Shown here piece after piece: positions 11,689 to 22,676 of a stretch of DNA of 64,000 nt. Under the pieces are notes generated by a model. The model searched no databases and was not told the DNA's origin. It worked only from the letters and a program-made list of their open reading frames with translations. The position numbers were made by a program, and so were the translations under genes. How positions within the stretch are numbered: position 1 is the stretch's first letter; each line of letters opens with the position of its first letter. Source of the stretch: Pascua guehoae (Eukaryota > Basidiomycota > Tremellomycetes > Trichosporonales > Trichosporonaceae); assembly GCA_001600415.1 (NCBI GenBank), contig BCJX01000007.1, positions 434,999-498,998 of the forward strand, written 5' to 3'.

Positions 11689-12554
11689 GGTGCTGATTGC
11701 GTGTCTGCTGCTGGGTCAGGGGTGAGGGACGCCATTAGCGACATTGGCGAAGCTGCACCGTTCGTCTTTATCGTCGTCGCGTCGTCGCGGACGCCGTTGG
11801 TGGCCTGCTGAGCTCGAGCTCGCTGGCCGTGGTTGCTGGGCCCACTCGAGCCTATGGCTTCTGGATTGTATAGGACTGACTGAGGTGAAGGCAATGTCCG
11901 TCGCGGGGGGGGGGGGGATGGTGGCGAGCAGCAATCGTCGACTTACACTCCACACCCAGACCCCGATGTGTACCAAGACTCTAATGACGGCGACATCCCG
12001 AGGCGGCGAATCGACTTTAGGCAGATTGGACACTGCGGCGTAACGCCGACACAATAGCCTTGGCGGAGCGTCGGCGTAGAACCCGCCGAGGTCCGTCCGC
12101 ACTCGTTACGCCGAGCGGGATGGCGGAGGGCTTGGCGAGGCCTGGGCTTTGGGCGGGGAGGAGACGCCCGACGGCGGACTCTTGTGTCTGAGAGATCCCC
12201 ACCAGGCCGAGGTTCAGCCTGGCAGTTGCGATAGTCAGTGTTGTGCATGGTGTGTCGTCGAGTCTCGGAGGTTGTAAAGGAGGGCAGGCGAGGACATGCT
12301 TGGTGCATGGAAGTCATGTTGAAGACGAGGTGTGAAGTTGAAGATGCCTACAAGCAAGGTTGGCGCCTCAAGACCCAGTTTTGGCTGCCAGGAACACGAT
12401 CGGAGCAACCTGCGGGGCCTGGCCCAGCCTAGCCCCCGGATAAACGTCATTTCGATACTTGGCATCTCGCCACCTCCAAAAATATTTCATACAAAAGCCA
12501 GCGTCCACACCCGAGTCGACCCCCCACCACGACACCCGCCTACGACTTGCCACG
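11689..12554. other. Gene-free region upstream of methyltransferase gene
   Basis: Holds a G11 run near 11906-11916 and an AT-rich patch AAAAATATTTCAT at 12478-12490, about 70 bases before the next start codon, which is a plausible promoter element. No coding or RNA gene recognised. Confidence 0.4.
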
Positions 12555-14808
12555 ATGCGCGGACTGATTCCATCGACGCTCCTTCCGCCTCTCCCGCGGG
12601 GCCATGGCCTTGCGCCGCTCTCTGCGGTGGTGCTTTTGAACCACATGGCGGTCCTGCAGGAAATGTACATGCCGCCGATCCACGGGGGGTTCCTGGCCGG
12701 AGACGTCGAGCTGGACGAGCCCGAGTACGAGAACGGGCGGGAGAACGGGAACGGGCGAGAGAAGGGGGACATGGACGAGGACGACCACGACGGACACGAC
12801 GGGTTCAGCCGGGCGCGGCCGGGGACATCAAAGCGGACATTGTCCGGGGGCAGCGTGGACCTGGCCGTCGGCCTCGACATGGAGGGTCTGGGCCTGAACG
12901 AGATTGACGAGACGGACGAGGAAGACTACGACGACGACCATGAGGACGAAGACGACGACGAGCACAACGACCCGTTTGAGCGCGAGTGGGCTGAAAAGTG
13001 GCTTTCGGCCGTGGTGCGGCGTGCGCAAATGTGGCTCGAGGGGGACGGGAGCGAGCTCGAGCACGACGACCCGCTCGTGGCCGAGCACGAGGCGGTGCTG
13101 CGCGAGGCAACGGCGGTCCTGGCGCTGATGGCCGGGACGAGTGCGGCGGGGTCGTTGACGCGTCATTTGGTGTTTCCGCTCGCGCCCGAGCTGGCGCCGG
13201 CGCTCCGTGCGCTCCGGCCGCAGCTGACGGCGAATCCGAACCTGTCGCCCGAGACGCGGACGTTTTTGGCGTCCCTCGCGACGTCGCCCGTCTCGCCCGT
13301 CGTCGGCATGCGTGCTCTCCCCATGACAACCCGGCGGCCTTCGGCGTCGGCATCGAGCGCGTCGGGGTCGGTCGCGCGCTCCCCTCGATTTGCGCTGCGG
13401 CGCCGCGCGGCCGCCCTCCCCGTCCTCCTCCACGACGCCCCCATGGCGGACCACCTCAGCGTCGGCGTCCAGACGTGGGGATCGGCCATCCTCCTCGGCC
13501 GCGAAATGGCCCTGCGGCCCGCAGACTTTGGCCTGTTCCAGCCAAACCTCCCGCACGGCGGCGGCACGCGCGTCCTCGACCTCGGCGCAGGCACGGGCTT
13601 GCTCTCCATTCTCTGCCGCAAGCTCCTCGACCTCCGCGCAGCCACCACCGCCATGCCCCCCGCCCCCATGCCCGGAAAGGCAGCACACGACACGGGCCTC
13701 GTCGTCGCTACCGACTTCCACCCAGACGTCCTTGCAAACCTCCGCGTCTGTGTCGATCTCAACGCGCCCCCGCGCCCCCCGGGACAAGGGGCCGCACCAG
13801 GCATCGAAATCGCAAAACTCGACTGGACAACGTTCCCCGCATACATGGACGCCAGGGCAAGGGGCCACGAACCAGACGGCGAAGAAGAACTCGCCCCCTG
13901 GGTGGACACACCCTTTGATCTCGTCCTCGCATCAGACTGTGTCTACGACCCCACGCACGCCCAGATGCTCCGCAGCGTCGCTGCGTGGGTCCTCCGCCTG
14001 CCGCAGGGCAAGGACGAGGGCGGTACATTTGTGAGTACAGCGAGCGCGAGGCGTTTGCCGCCTTGGTCATGTGGATGTCACATTGGGCTGGGCCCCGCAA
14101 TGGGTGATGAGGATGTCACTTGGGCTGTGCAGCGCTCCCGCTGGGTGATGTGGCTCTGGCCATGGGCTATGGTTCCGCCGTGGATTGAGCGGCGCAGACG
14201 GTGGTGCCGTCGGGGGCGTCGGCAATGGCCACAATGTCCGGGGTGATGCCCGCGTGACGCTGCTGGCCACGACCAAGGATGATGGCGTCGTCGTCGCTTG
14301 GAATGCAGCCCGGCGCAGTCCAGCCCAAGGCAACACACCATCGTCCCTTCTACATGGGTTGAAACCTCCACCCAGCCAGCTACCCTCTACACCCACACTG
14401 GTCCCAGAGCCCACAGTCTCTCCGATCCCCCCTCCCCCCCCAACCACTACGACGTCTCCATCCCCCCAAACCACCCCTCCCCAAGCTAACAAACAGCACA
14501 TCCTCTCCCCCATCCGCCCAACATTCACCCCCGAGCTCGAATCCATCGACACCTGGTTCCCCCCCCTCTTCACCTATCCGCCACTCGCCGACCGCGCCGC
14601 CGCTGCAGCCGCTGCAGCCACAGCCGCAGCAACCCCATTCGTACCCGAGGCCGTCGACGAGAGTCTCCGCGGCGAGGGCCTGGGCGCGCCCCTTGGTCTC
14701 CGCCTCGGCGTCACGGGTGCAGGCAAGCGGTCGGTCCGGGGGCGTAAGGGCGAGGGGCGCACGGATGAGGTGTCGGGATACTGGTGGTGGGAGGTGCGGT
14801 GGGGATAG
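12555..14808 (+). CDS. Class I SAM methyltransferase, METTL21/Methyltransf_16-like (protein lysine methyltransferase)
   Basis: Exons 12555-14030 and 14497-14808 (phase 0; the intron ends CTAACAAACAG), giving 595 residues. The frame extends upstream without an ATG, and the first ATG (MRGLIPSTLL) follows an AT-rich patch, so it is taken as start. The N-terminal ~230 residues include a very acidic stretch (EDYDDDHEDEDDDEHND). The methyltransferase core follows: VGVQTWGSAILLGREMAL (family WG...L motif), RVLDLGAGTGLLSIL (motif I, SAM binding), VVATDFHPDVLANL, and DLVLASDCVYDPTHAQML (DxVYxx motif typical of METTL21-type lysine methyltransferases). The second exon continues with SPIRPTFTPELESIDTWFP. 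Family members methylate lysines in elongation factors or chaperones. The substrate here cannot be read from sequence. It has a long N-terminal extension and a 466-nt intron. Confidence 0.82.
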
Positions 14809-15000
14809 AGGGTTGTAGGTGTGAATGCAGGGGTAATGGAGTAGGGCGGGGTGCGGGTGGTGGCGATGGATCATGGCGAGCTGGATTTCCGCCCCGCTTG
14901 CGATCCGTTAGTGCCTAGATGGCGCACTCACAAACCATGGCATGGCTGGATGGTGCACAGTCCAGCCCACGCGGACGAGCTCTGGCGATGCCAAATATAG

Positions 15001-15660
15001 GTGTCACCGCCCGAACACCGGCGGGGGAGCTCGACAGGGTGTCCCACCAGGTCGGGGTCGATGCCAACAGACGGGCCCGGGCTCGGTGACGAGTCCAAGG
15101 AGGCGTCTCGGTGACAAGCCCAAACAAGGAGGCGAGGAGAGCTGGGCAGCTCTTATGGTGTAATGGTGTAATGGCCGAGCGGGCGGGGTGGCGGCAGTAC
15201 GCTTCCCTGGGTGTCACCAACTCTATCGCCAACATCGCAGGTGGAGCGAGAGCGATCGACAAGTGTCCGATCAGCACGTCAGAGTCGATGGCAGCACAGA
15301 CGGCAGGAGGCTCAGTCACAACTCTGAAGCGGCAGGCAGAGCTGCGCAGCTCGCCGGCGGGGTGCAATGGCAGCGAGCACGCGGTGGTGACCCGTACACG
15401 TCCCCTCTCACCCCTAAGCGTCACCAACTCTATCGCCTTCGTGTGCGGTGGGCGCGAGAGCCATCAACAGGTGTCCGATCACCACGTCAGTCGATACCAG
15501 CACAGACGACAGAGGCTCGGTGACAACTCCGAAGAGGCAAGAGTTGGGCAGCTCTTGCGGCGTGTAATGGCAGAGCACGGGTGGGCAGTACGCGCCCGTC
15601 CCGTCGGCGTCAGTACCGCCAACGCTGTCGCCTGCCATCGGGGCGCGAAATGCCGACCGC
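15001..15660. repeat. Diverged ~200-bp tandem repeat, about four units
   Basis: The landmark GTGTCACCAACTCTATCGCC or a close variant recurs near 15001, 15212, 15418 and 15608. A second landmark, GTGTCCGATCAGCACGTCAG followed by GCACAGACG and GGCTCAGTCACAACTCTGAAG, recurs near 15047, 15261 and 15470. Unit lengths (about 211, 206, 190) are not multiples of three. On the minus strand the units encode related peptides (FRVVTEPPAVC, FGVVTEPLSSV; IGHLSIALAP, IGHLLMALAP), but in shifting frames. Either a minisatellite-like array or the remains of a repeat protein. Confidence 0.75.
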
Positions 15661-15692
15661 ACTCGCGTCGTCGTCTTGGCCGTCCTCCTCAT

Positions 15693-15790
15693 CCGTATCG
15701 TCCTCGTCGTCCTCGTCGTCCGCATCGTCCGCATCGTCCGCATCGTCCGCATCGTCCGCATCATCTTCGTCGTCTTCGTCCCCGTCGTCG
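15693..15790. repeat. Trinucleotide/nonamer repeat (CGTCCTCGT, CATCGTCCG)
   Basis: Short-unit repeat directly right of the ~200-bp array, five near-perfect copies of a CATCGTCCG-type nonamer flanked by CGTCGTCCT units. On the minus strand it reads as Asp/Glu/Ala-rich or Arg/Thr/Met-rich depending on frame. No gene assigned. Confidence 0.85.
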
Positions 15791-16505
15791 CCGTCCCGTC
15801 ATCGTCAATGTTGACACGACACGTCGCATCCTGGGTGAGCTAGCACCCTCACGTGGTAGGCGTGAGCGACTGGCCGGTAGGGGGCCTGGTGGCTGGTGGG
15901 AAAGCCCCATGCGCGCGGTCCGCGGCCGACCTCAGCCACGCACATGGCTCGAGGCTGAGCTAGTCGCCCCGCCCGGCGTGGCGGAGCAACGTCGCGCTTG
16001 TAGCTACAACGCGTAGACCTGGCGTCACCGTTCAATGGCTATTGTGCAGGAGTGGGCTCGTCAGTGCCAATGTCAGCGTTCAGGGCAGTCGGTGCGAGTC
16101 AGTGGCAGTCCTTATCTCGGCTGGTCGGGCGGTCGAGCACGTGTTCGTAGATTTGGCCAAAGGTCAGTCGTGAGTATTTAAAGCCAACTATTGCGCATCA
16201 GAAGAGTGGGCCCGGTCGTCGGCATGTCTGAGCGGTGCATAGTCACGAGCTGCCCATCGCACGGCCAGTGGAGACTGCGGCGGGGCAAGTGTTCGTGGTC
16301 ATGGTTGGATGGGGTCCAGCACACCGTCGTGGTGCTGAGGGCGAGGTCATCTAGGCCGGAATCGCATCGCGCACCTAGTCTACTTTCTACGCACCCGGGC
16401 TGTTACGGTTCCGTCACCCCCCGTCTCCTCGCCCCGGCGCACCCCCAACCTGTCTCGGCCGCACCAACACCCCAACAGGCCCCAGGTGGCACCGCACCCT
16501 ACGCC

Positions 16506-17012
16506 CTACACCCGGCGCTCAAAGTACGCCACCGTCTTTCCATTCGGCAGCTCCTGCCTCCCGACCTCGTTGAACCCAAGCCTGGTGTGAAACGCCGTCG
16601 ACGCCGGGTTGGGGGGCACGACGTTGATCTCGCACACGAGCGTGGTGATCCCGCGCGCTTTCGCGGCCCCAAACAGGTCCTCGTACAACGTACGCGCGAG
16701 GCCCTGGCCGGCCGCGGCGTCGTCGACGACAATGCGGTCAATGTAGATGAATTCGGGGTAGCGCGCCTGGATCCACTCAAAGTTGGGGTTGACGTAGCCC
16801 GCCCCATGGTCGAGGGCGAGGAGGAGCGCCAATGGCGCGCCCGGCTCGCCGACCGTGCGGATGTGCCAGGCGCGTGCGAGCTGGGCCGCAAAGCCGTCTG
16901 CGTCTAGGAGCGAGAGGGCGGTCGCGTGCGTGTTGTTCAGGGAGAGGAGGGGGGCGAGGTCGGCGGGCACGAGCGGGCGCGGGGCGAGGGCGGTGGAGGT
17001 CGAGGTTGACAT
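16506..17012 (-). CDS. GNAT-family N-acetyltransferase
   Basis: Single exon, 168 residues, starting MSTSTSTALAPRPLVPADLA. The acetyl-CoA binding motif is visible as IDRIVVDDAAAGQGLARTLY (residues ~92-111; the A-A-G-Q-G-L-A loop matches the Q/R-x-x-G-x-G/A signature), followed by the helix KARGITTLVCEINVVPPNPA and the terminal strand TAFHTRLGFNEVGRQEL. Length is typical of stand-alone GNATs. Lack of introns and bacterial-like architecture would fit an old horizontal acquisition, but that is untested. The substrate is unknown. It could be a small-molecule (amine or amino acid) acetyltransferase rather than a protein one. Confidence 0.85.
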   Translation of the reverse strand: MSTSTSTALAPRPLVPADLAPLLSLNNTHATALSLLDADGFAAQLARAWHIRTVGEPGAPLALLLALDHGAGYVNPNFEWIQARYPEFIYIDRIVVDDAAAGQGLARTLYEDLFGAAKARGITTLVCEINVVPPNPASTAFHTRLGFNEVGRQELPNGKTVAYFERRV

Positions 17013-17995
17013 TGTGCGGTGGGGAGGTGGATCGCAATGGACAGGTTGCGAGGCAAGTAGAGCAGGTTGACGAGTCGTTGAAAGTTCGCGTCGTGAGCCC
17101 AGTTGCCTGTCGCGTTCTTGTAGTTGTACTCACGCGTTCTTGTCGAGTCGAGGCGAGTTAGGCGGGCTTACCAGGTTGCTGCAGTAAGCAAGGTTGCCTT
17201 CGCTGCCGTTGCCGACATGCCGACATTTGCCGGTTGACTTGGCAACCACGTGATCTCGGATCAGGCCGAAGAGAGCCTGGAGGCAACGAGTAGATGGTAA
17301 CAACCTTGAACCCAAGTCAAGTCTCACATCTCACTGACTGTTTAAGAGTGTGCCAAGGAGGTGACGCTCGCCAGCTCAGTCCTCCGTCCTCTGCAGCTCT
17401 GCAGCGCACAACTACCCATCCTCGGCATCGTCTCAAGAGTCATACCCTCATCGCCTATCCCTCCCTGATAGGCAGTCCATTGGTGTTTGCAGGTGGGTTT
17501 GGGTGAGACTGGTATTGTGAACACAGGTGCACGCGACGTTGGGCACAGACGCTGGGTCAACTCAACTCAATGGTACACAAGTGGCACTCACGGACACTTG
17601 CTGCATGGTCCATCGTGCATTTCCTGCCGTACCGCTGTCAAAAGTACAATGCGCGCACAAGCCCAAAGACTCAATGTCTCACGACATTTCCAACCCACCC
17701 CAGGTGTGTATTGTGACAGTGACAGCTCAATTGACAGTACTGCATATGCATCCTTACAACTTACAACTGGTCTTCGCAGTCAAGGGTCCCTCGCCAAGTC
17801 CCGCCCCCGCTGCTGCCAATAACGTCTCCTTGGAATAGACAACAGGGCCCGGCTTTGGCCAACCTTGCAAGTTGGTGTGTGTTGCCACCTAGCCGTCGGC
17901 CAGGGAGAACGCCAAGCGAGACGGTGCGGACAAGCTTCCTCGTGGGTTCCTCTCCGCCATGAGCCACGCAAGCCACACCCTCACTCTCCCAACAC
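17013..17995. other. Intergenic, no gene seen
   Basis: Lies between the GNAT start and the MFS gene's 3' end. The strongest open frames (17487-17838) have no recognisable domains and irregular codon use. Confidence 0.4.
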
Positions 17996-19874
17996 CTACA
18001 ACAAGAAGCGGTACTTTGCCTCGACTTGGACACGGGTGGGGCCATGCTTTCCGAGATCCTCGCCCCGGTCCAACCTCTGGTTCAGGCGGCGCAAGTACCA
18101 CCTCGTGGCGAGTGTGAGGATGATGACGAGCACGGACGCGCCGAGGTTTACGCCAAACGCGAGTGCGTACCTGGGCGGCTTGTAGAGGTAAGACGTCCAG
18201 ATATTGGCCGAGTTTGCAAACGAGTTGATCATGGCAATGGCAATGGCGCGCTTAATGTCTGGCCCGACGACGGTGGTCGAGATCCACGATAGGAGGACAA
18301 TGGTGGCCGCGTAGAATGAGCCCGGCATGAGCATCATGGCGACGTAGCGTGCGGCCACGTTTGTCGTCGACAGGGCGATAATGTTGGCGACAATCGTGAC
18401 GGCAAACGACGCGACGACGTGCATTGTCCGCTCGCGCTTCTTGTCCGAATGCCACCCCACGAGCGTAATGGCTATAATGCACAGAATGTACGGCGGCGCT
18501 GTGATTGCCAGCGTCGTCGTGCGGTTGAACCCGAGCGACTGGACCACGAGGCCGAAAAAGTTTGTCACGGCCGCAGCGACCCATGCAAAGAAGAGCGTAA
18601 AGCCGATGAGCCACACCTTTGGCTGCGGGAAGCGTTAGCAACGGCACCGTTTCGACATCTCCATCTTTCGTGAGTCAAGGACCTACGTCTCCGAGGGCGA
18701 GGAAGAAGGCTTCCTTGGTTGTCATCTCCTTTGTGGCGTCCTGCGTGCCACGGTCCATCTCGAGCCGGTACAGAAGGCGGTCGCGCTCAACACGGTTGAG
18801 CCAGCGCATCGTCGCGGGCTTGTTGGGAATGTACGTCGCAAAGATGATGGCACACCCGACCGTCATCGCGCCTGCGTGGTCAGTCCGAGCTGCTGGGTTC
18901 ACGGCCACAACGCCGCCTATCGCCATGGCCACCGGCCTCAGACGTAAAGTCCAGACCCGTTCGACCCCACCCCATCCAAACGACTACCCACCTTCAATGA
19001 TAAACAACCACCGCCACCCTTCGAGCCCATGCGCCCCGTCGAGCTGCAGACACCCGAGCGCAAACAGGCCCCCGAACGCGTTGCCAATTTGCGACCCGCT
19101 GTACAGAATGCCCGTGCGCAGCGCGAGCTGCTTGCGCGTGTAAAATAGCGACAGGAGGTAGACTGCGCCGGGGAAGAATGCCGCCTCGGTAAAGCCCAGA
19201 ATGAGGCGGCAGACGACCATGCCCGCATACGACTGCGCCGCCGCCGTGCAGGCCGAGACGGCGCCCCAGGCGCCGCAGAAGCAGCAGATGTAGATACCGG
19301 GCACGGAGACGCGGCCGGCGATCATGTTGGAGGGGATCTGGAGCGAGACTGGGAGGTTAGCACAAGGTCTTGTCATCTGCGTGCCGTCTGCGGAGTTGGA
19401 GCTACAGCTGCAGCCGCAGCTTGAGCAGGAGCAGGACATCCCGAAAGGACAGACCAAGACGCACTGTAACCCGCAAAGAGGACAGCGACACACGTGGCAA
19501 AGTCCTGGTCGTTCATGTTGAGGTCGACAGTCATGTTCCCGATCTTTGCCATTGTAATGTTTTGCTTCGGCGTTAGCTTTTTTCACCTGGGCGCGGGAAC
19601 GGTGGGGGAGAAGAGACCAACGCACGCGATCGAGATAATTCAGAATATACAAAATACACAGCGTGGGAACGAGCAAAATGTCGACTTTACGCGTCACGCG
19701 CCTGTCGAGGGCGTCCATCTCGTCGTCCGAGAGCCCCACGAGCGTCTCGGGGACATGGACGGCGAGGTGGCGGTCGACGCCGTCGTCGTCCTTGCGGTCG
19801 AGGTCATGGGCGATGTCCTCGACTAGTTCGTGGTGGGCCTTGCCGGAGTCGGGTGTAGCTGGGCGGATGGACAT
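17996..19874 (-). CDS. MFS transporter, allantoate permease (Dal5, anion:cation symporter) type
   Basis: Exons, minus strand: 19626-19874, 19465-19564, 18992-19348, 18687-18871 and 17996-18622, giving 505 residues. Every junction is in phase and restores family motifs: LNYLDR/QNITMAKIG, LFAGY/ISLQIPSNMI, FIIEG/AMTVG and GD/PKVWLIGFTLFF. The middle shows RLILGFTEAAFFPGAVYLLS and YTRKQLALRTGILYSGSQIG, the A-type loop signature of the Dal5 group. Twelve membrane helices are expected, with cytosolic termini. Members import allantoate, ureidosuccinate, nicotinate, biotin precursors, pantothenate or other organic anions with protons; the exact substrate cannot be told. One acceptor is AAG (19565-19567), and two donors are GTGCGT. 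A TATA-like box is listed separately. Confidence 0.9.
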
Positions 19875-19959
19875 TGGAGCCCCTTGTCAATGAGATGGAA
19901 GGTCAAGATGGGGCAGGGGAGATAGGGGTTTGAAGTGAGATGGGCGCGGGGGGTTTCTG

Positions 19960-19965
19960 TTTATA
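19960..19965 (-). promoter_or_regulatory. TATA-like box of MFS gene
   Basis: On the minus strand the sequence CCTATAAACAG contains TATAAA about 86 bases upstream of the MFS start codon. Placement fits an RNA polymerase II core promoter. Farther upstream (20190-20285) are GC-rich direct repeats (CACGGCCCCG) and CGG/CCG pairs that could bind zinc-cluster regulators, which is speculative. Confidence 0.45.
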
Positions 19966-20320
19966 GGTTTACGCCGCTTGGCACATCGACGTTGGCTTCG
20001 CTTGCGGCAAATCGGAAACCGCACGGAAGGTTGTGCCTGATAGAAAGGGGTTGTTTATATCAGCTGACGTCGTGCTTCGCTTGCGCTGTCATGATCCGCA
20101 TGTACGGCGTTCAATGCGGCTTTCAAGTCGGGTTCCTTGCTGGTGAAGATATCGCCCGGGAAGAGCTGTCAAGGATTGTGGAGGTTGTGGGGCCGGTTTC
20201 AGACGGCCCCACACGGCCCCGCACGGCCCCGCAAACGGCGCGAACGGGCCGGTTCCGGACATGGCCGTGCGGTTCCCGGATCGGAGAGGTGCCTTAGTGG
20301 CGCCGTGATGCCGACCGGCG

Positions 20321-20356
20321 ATCTGCTCATCTGCTCATCTGCTCATCTGCTCATCT
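20321..20356. repeat. (ATCTGCTC)n microsatellite
   Basis: Four and a half perfect copies of the octamer ATCTGCTC, located about 450 bases upstream of the MFS start. Confidence 0.9.
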
Positions 20357-20668
20357 TGCCCATGGCACGCATGTGACGCGGTCTAAAATGGACAAGGCGC
20401 GGGCTGGCATTAGTTGGCGGAGTGTTTACGCCGGTGGGCTTGGTATCACAGACGTCAGTGGCGGCATTGGAACCGTCCGACGATTCGCACGTAAATGACC
20501 ACACTAGTATAATGTTCAGTCAGACTGTCCCACTTTCTCATCTCATTGGGGAGCGACCGCCCTCCCAATGAGTGCCGAGCCTCTGTAACGTAAGATCGGG
20601 GCGGAGAGTGCTCGCAGAACGTGTGGCGTGTGGTACTTAACCGTGACACCGAACCCGGCACAGATAGA

Positions 20669-20876
20669 CAGGTGCGTCCGAAAAGTCATGAGACTACCAC
20701 CTTAAGCTCGGGTACGCGCCGTGCAGGGCGACGTGCAGGACTTGTGGAATACAACAAGCAGGAAACACCAGTGTGCCAGCTTGCTGGACTGTTGCATTTT
20801 CATGGGGAGTGTTCATGCGCAACTTCGGCTGGACCAAGCTCAAAGTGGCAGTCTCAATACTTTCAGGACGCACCTG
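20669..20876 (+). mobile_element. MITE-like element, copy 1
   Basis: A 208-bp unit. Its ends are inverted copies over ~43 bp with mismatches: left starts CAGGTGCGTCCGAAAAGTCA and includes GAGACTACCAC...AAGCTCGG; the reverse complement of the right end starts CAGGTGCGTCCTGAAAGTAT and includes GAGACTGCCAC...GAGCTTGG. It has no coding capacity. A related copy lies at 25481-25694 in the same orientation. Terminal inverted repeats, small size and two dispersed copies define a non-autonomous DNA transposon. The GTGCGTCC-AAAAGT style of end recalls Tc1/mariner-type elements, but no clear TA duplication is visible, so the superfamily is a guess. Confidence 0.8.
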
Positions 20877-21343
20877 TAGGGTAGATGTATGTGCGTTTCG
20901 AATACCCTAGCATATAAGCTGAGAAAAATGCTTGTGGATGGGTGGAGTGTGATGGGTGCAGAGTGATACTGTCTCGCGCTGCAGCCGAGGCCAAGAGCTG
21001 CCTGCCTCGGCATCCCATCGTTCCCGAACCGTTTTATCGCACTCTGTAGCCTATCAAGGCCGCCATGCAACATCAGCCGATCCGCATATCGGTATGCCCA
21101 AACTGACCCAGAGGCACATAGGAGCAAGAGTGTTTCAAAAGTACTGTCGCAAGAGTACTGGCGACCCGTACCGACTGATCATTGGAACGTCTTATGCCGA
21201 GCTGCACTGTTGTCATCAAAAAATACGGAACAAATGACCGTGCACTACGGAAAATATAAAAGAATGATTTTTTTTGCGGCACCGGGATGCCAGAAGAAGT
21301 GTGGGGGCGGCGACCTCGCGGTCACGAGTTCGTCCCGGGCTGT

Positions 21344-21767
21344 TTACTGCTGGCCCTGAGCCTCAGGCGCAGGCGCCTGAGCCTGAGCCAGAGCGGCCAG
21401 AGCCTGGCGCTCGCGGGCATAGTACGCGCACGAGTCGCAGTACTGGTTGGTCTCCGCATCGCACGGGCAGCAAGGGGGAGGGAGGTACCCGATTACCTTG
21501 CTCCAAACGGCGCGCATCGCGCAGTAGTGGCAGACCTCGTTGGGCTTCAGCTCGACCGTAGAGGGAGGCAAAGTGTACTTGATCTGGTTGACCTTGCATC
21601 ACATGCAGAAAACGGCGGCGTGGTCCCACACCGCCTGACAAAGCTCTGGTTGTTAGTTTTTTTCTTTGTGTGGGGCTTCGTGGGATCAAGGACTCACTGC
21701 CAGCGTTCTTGCCCGTGCCAGGCTCGCCCTTGCAGGCGTCGGGGATGGTAAGGGTGGCAGCGAGCAT
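21344..21767 (-). CDS. Small cysteine-rich protein, array member A
   Basis: Preferred model, minus strand: exons 21698-21767, 21632-21645 (14 nt) and 21344-21583, giving 107 residues. The first junction (A|AG, phase 1) is at the same place as in four neighbouring paralogues. The product has the shared motif C-x13-C-x19-C-H-Y-C, followed by a second Cys cluster (CCPCDAETNQYCDSC) and an Ala/Gln-rich tail, so probably two metal sites. If the 48-nt GTGTGG...CAACCAG segment is not removed,an in-frame TGA (21599-21601) interrupts the frame between two cysteines. The protein has no signal peptide and no membrane helix. A TATAAA-type box lies 134 bases upstream. I do not recognise the family; metal binding is inferred from cysteine spacing. 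Confidence 0.7.
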
Positions 21768-21900
21768 GGTGTTGATTGGGGTGGTCTGGGTGTGGTGTAG
21801 TGTGGTGTGGTGTGGTGGGGATGCTGGGTTGTCTCGGATAGTTGTGGTTGTGGTTTGGGGGAAGGGTTGGTAAAGAAAAGGAAGACGCTGGGGGGGCATG

Positions 21901-21908
21901 TTTATATA
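21901..21908 (-). promoter_or_regulatory. TATA box of array member A
   Basis: TATATAAA on the minus strand, 134 bases upstream of the start codon at 21767, the same distance as the TATA box of member B. Confidence 0.6.
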
Positions 21909-22676
21909 CCGCTGTTCTGCCTTGTGAGGCTGCCAGATCTCTAGTGCTTCTCAGCTTGACAACTCCCTAAATATGCAGTCAATGCGAGCACTGTGATAAG
22001 CATTTTGGCGCGCATGTGATGGAAGTGATGAAAAGAGCTTCCGCCTGGCCTTTGATGAGAGAGGGTGCCAAGACTGTGATGGAGAGGGGAGAGGGGGGTG
22101 GTTGAAACAATGAAGCGGAATACCGTGATGAAACACTGTTTGATCGTACCGGAATGTACTCCTACCCAACGGGGGTGACCCAGGATTATGATGGTCGTAA
22201 GCCATGCGTCACCATCACAAGTGGGGCTCAGGGCAGCTGAGGACAATAAGCAAGAAAGGGGCTCTGCTCTCCATCACGATTGTCTGTTGTGGCACAACAG
22301 CACGGCTGCACAGCACATGCCAGTGGCACTGGGACAATAGATGCCCCCAGGATCAATAAACCGATCAACATCTGTTCATGTGAGAGATGCCGAAAGACAC
22401 AACCTAGTCCCAAGGCATACAGAAGGGGTGGGCATGAGTATGCGGTACCAAGGTAGATTGACAGAAACACAGTCAGAAATTCTTTATCCGGAACATTATG
22501 ATGCACCGCTCTGTTACCCTCGCTTCTCACAATAACACAATAGAAAAACAAGCCGCATTCGACGGCCACGGTGATGCATCACTGCAAATAGGTATTGCAT
22601 GTTCAAACTACATCACACGCCACACAGCTACACTCGCCAGTCGGGATCGCTCCGATCTTCCTTTTGTCCAAGCCAC
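21909..22676. other. Intergenic, no gene seen
   Basis: Between member A promoter and the 3' end of the F-box-like gene. Less GC-rich than its surroundings. No conserved feature recognised. Confidence 0.4.

Larger units (their letters stand above)
14809..16505. other. Gene-poor, repeat-bearing interval
   Basis: Between the methyltransferase gene and the GNAT gene. Apart from the tandem repeats listed separately, I see no conserved coding sequence or RNA gene. Minus-strand frames at 14915-15427 and 15414-15764 stay open through the repeats but belong to no recognised family. Confidence 0.4.
19966..21343. other. Interval between MFS promoter and first cysteine-rich gene
   Basis: Contains the octamer repeat and the MITE-like element. 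An AT-rich AAAATATAAAAG at 21249-21260 downstream of the cysteine-rich gene probably serves in 3'-end formation. No other gene seen. Confidence 0.4.

Noticed and set aside
15155..15235. TGGTGTAATGGCCGAGCGG as a tRNA
   Set aside because: No matching acceptor stem or T arm could be formed; it lies within the ~200-bp repeat.
21599..21601. TGA in member A as a selenocysteine codon
   Set aside because: Basidiomycetes of this kind are not known to use selenocysteine and no SECIS-like hairpin was apparent; an intron or mutation explains it.
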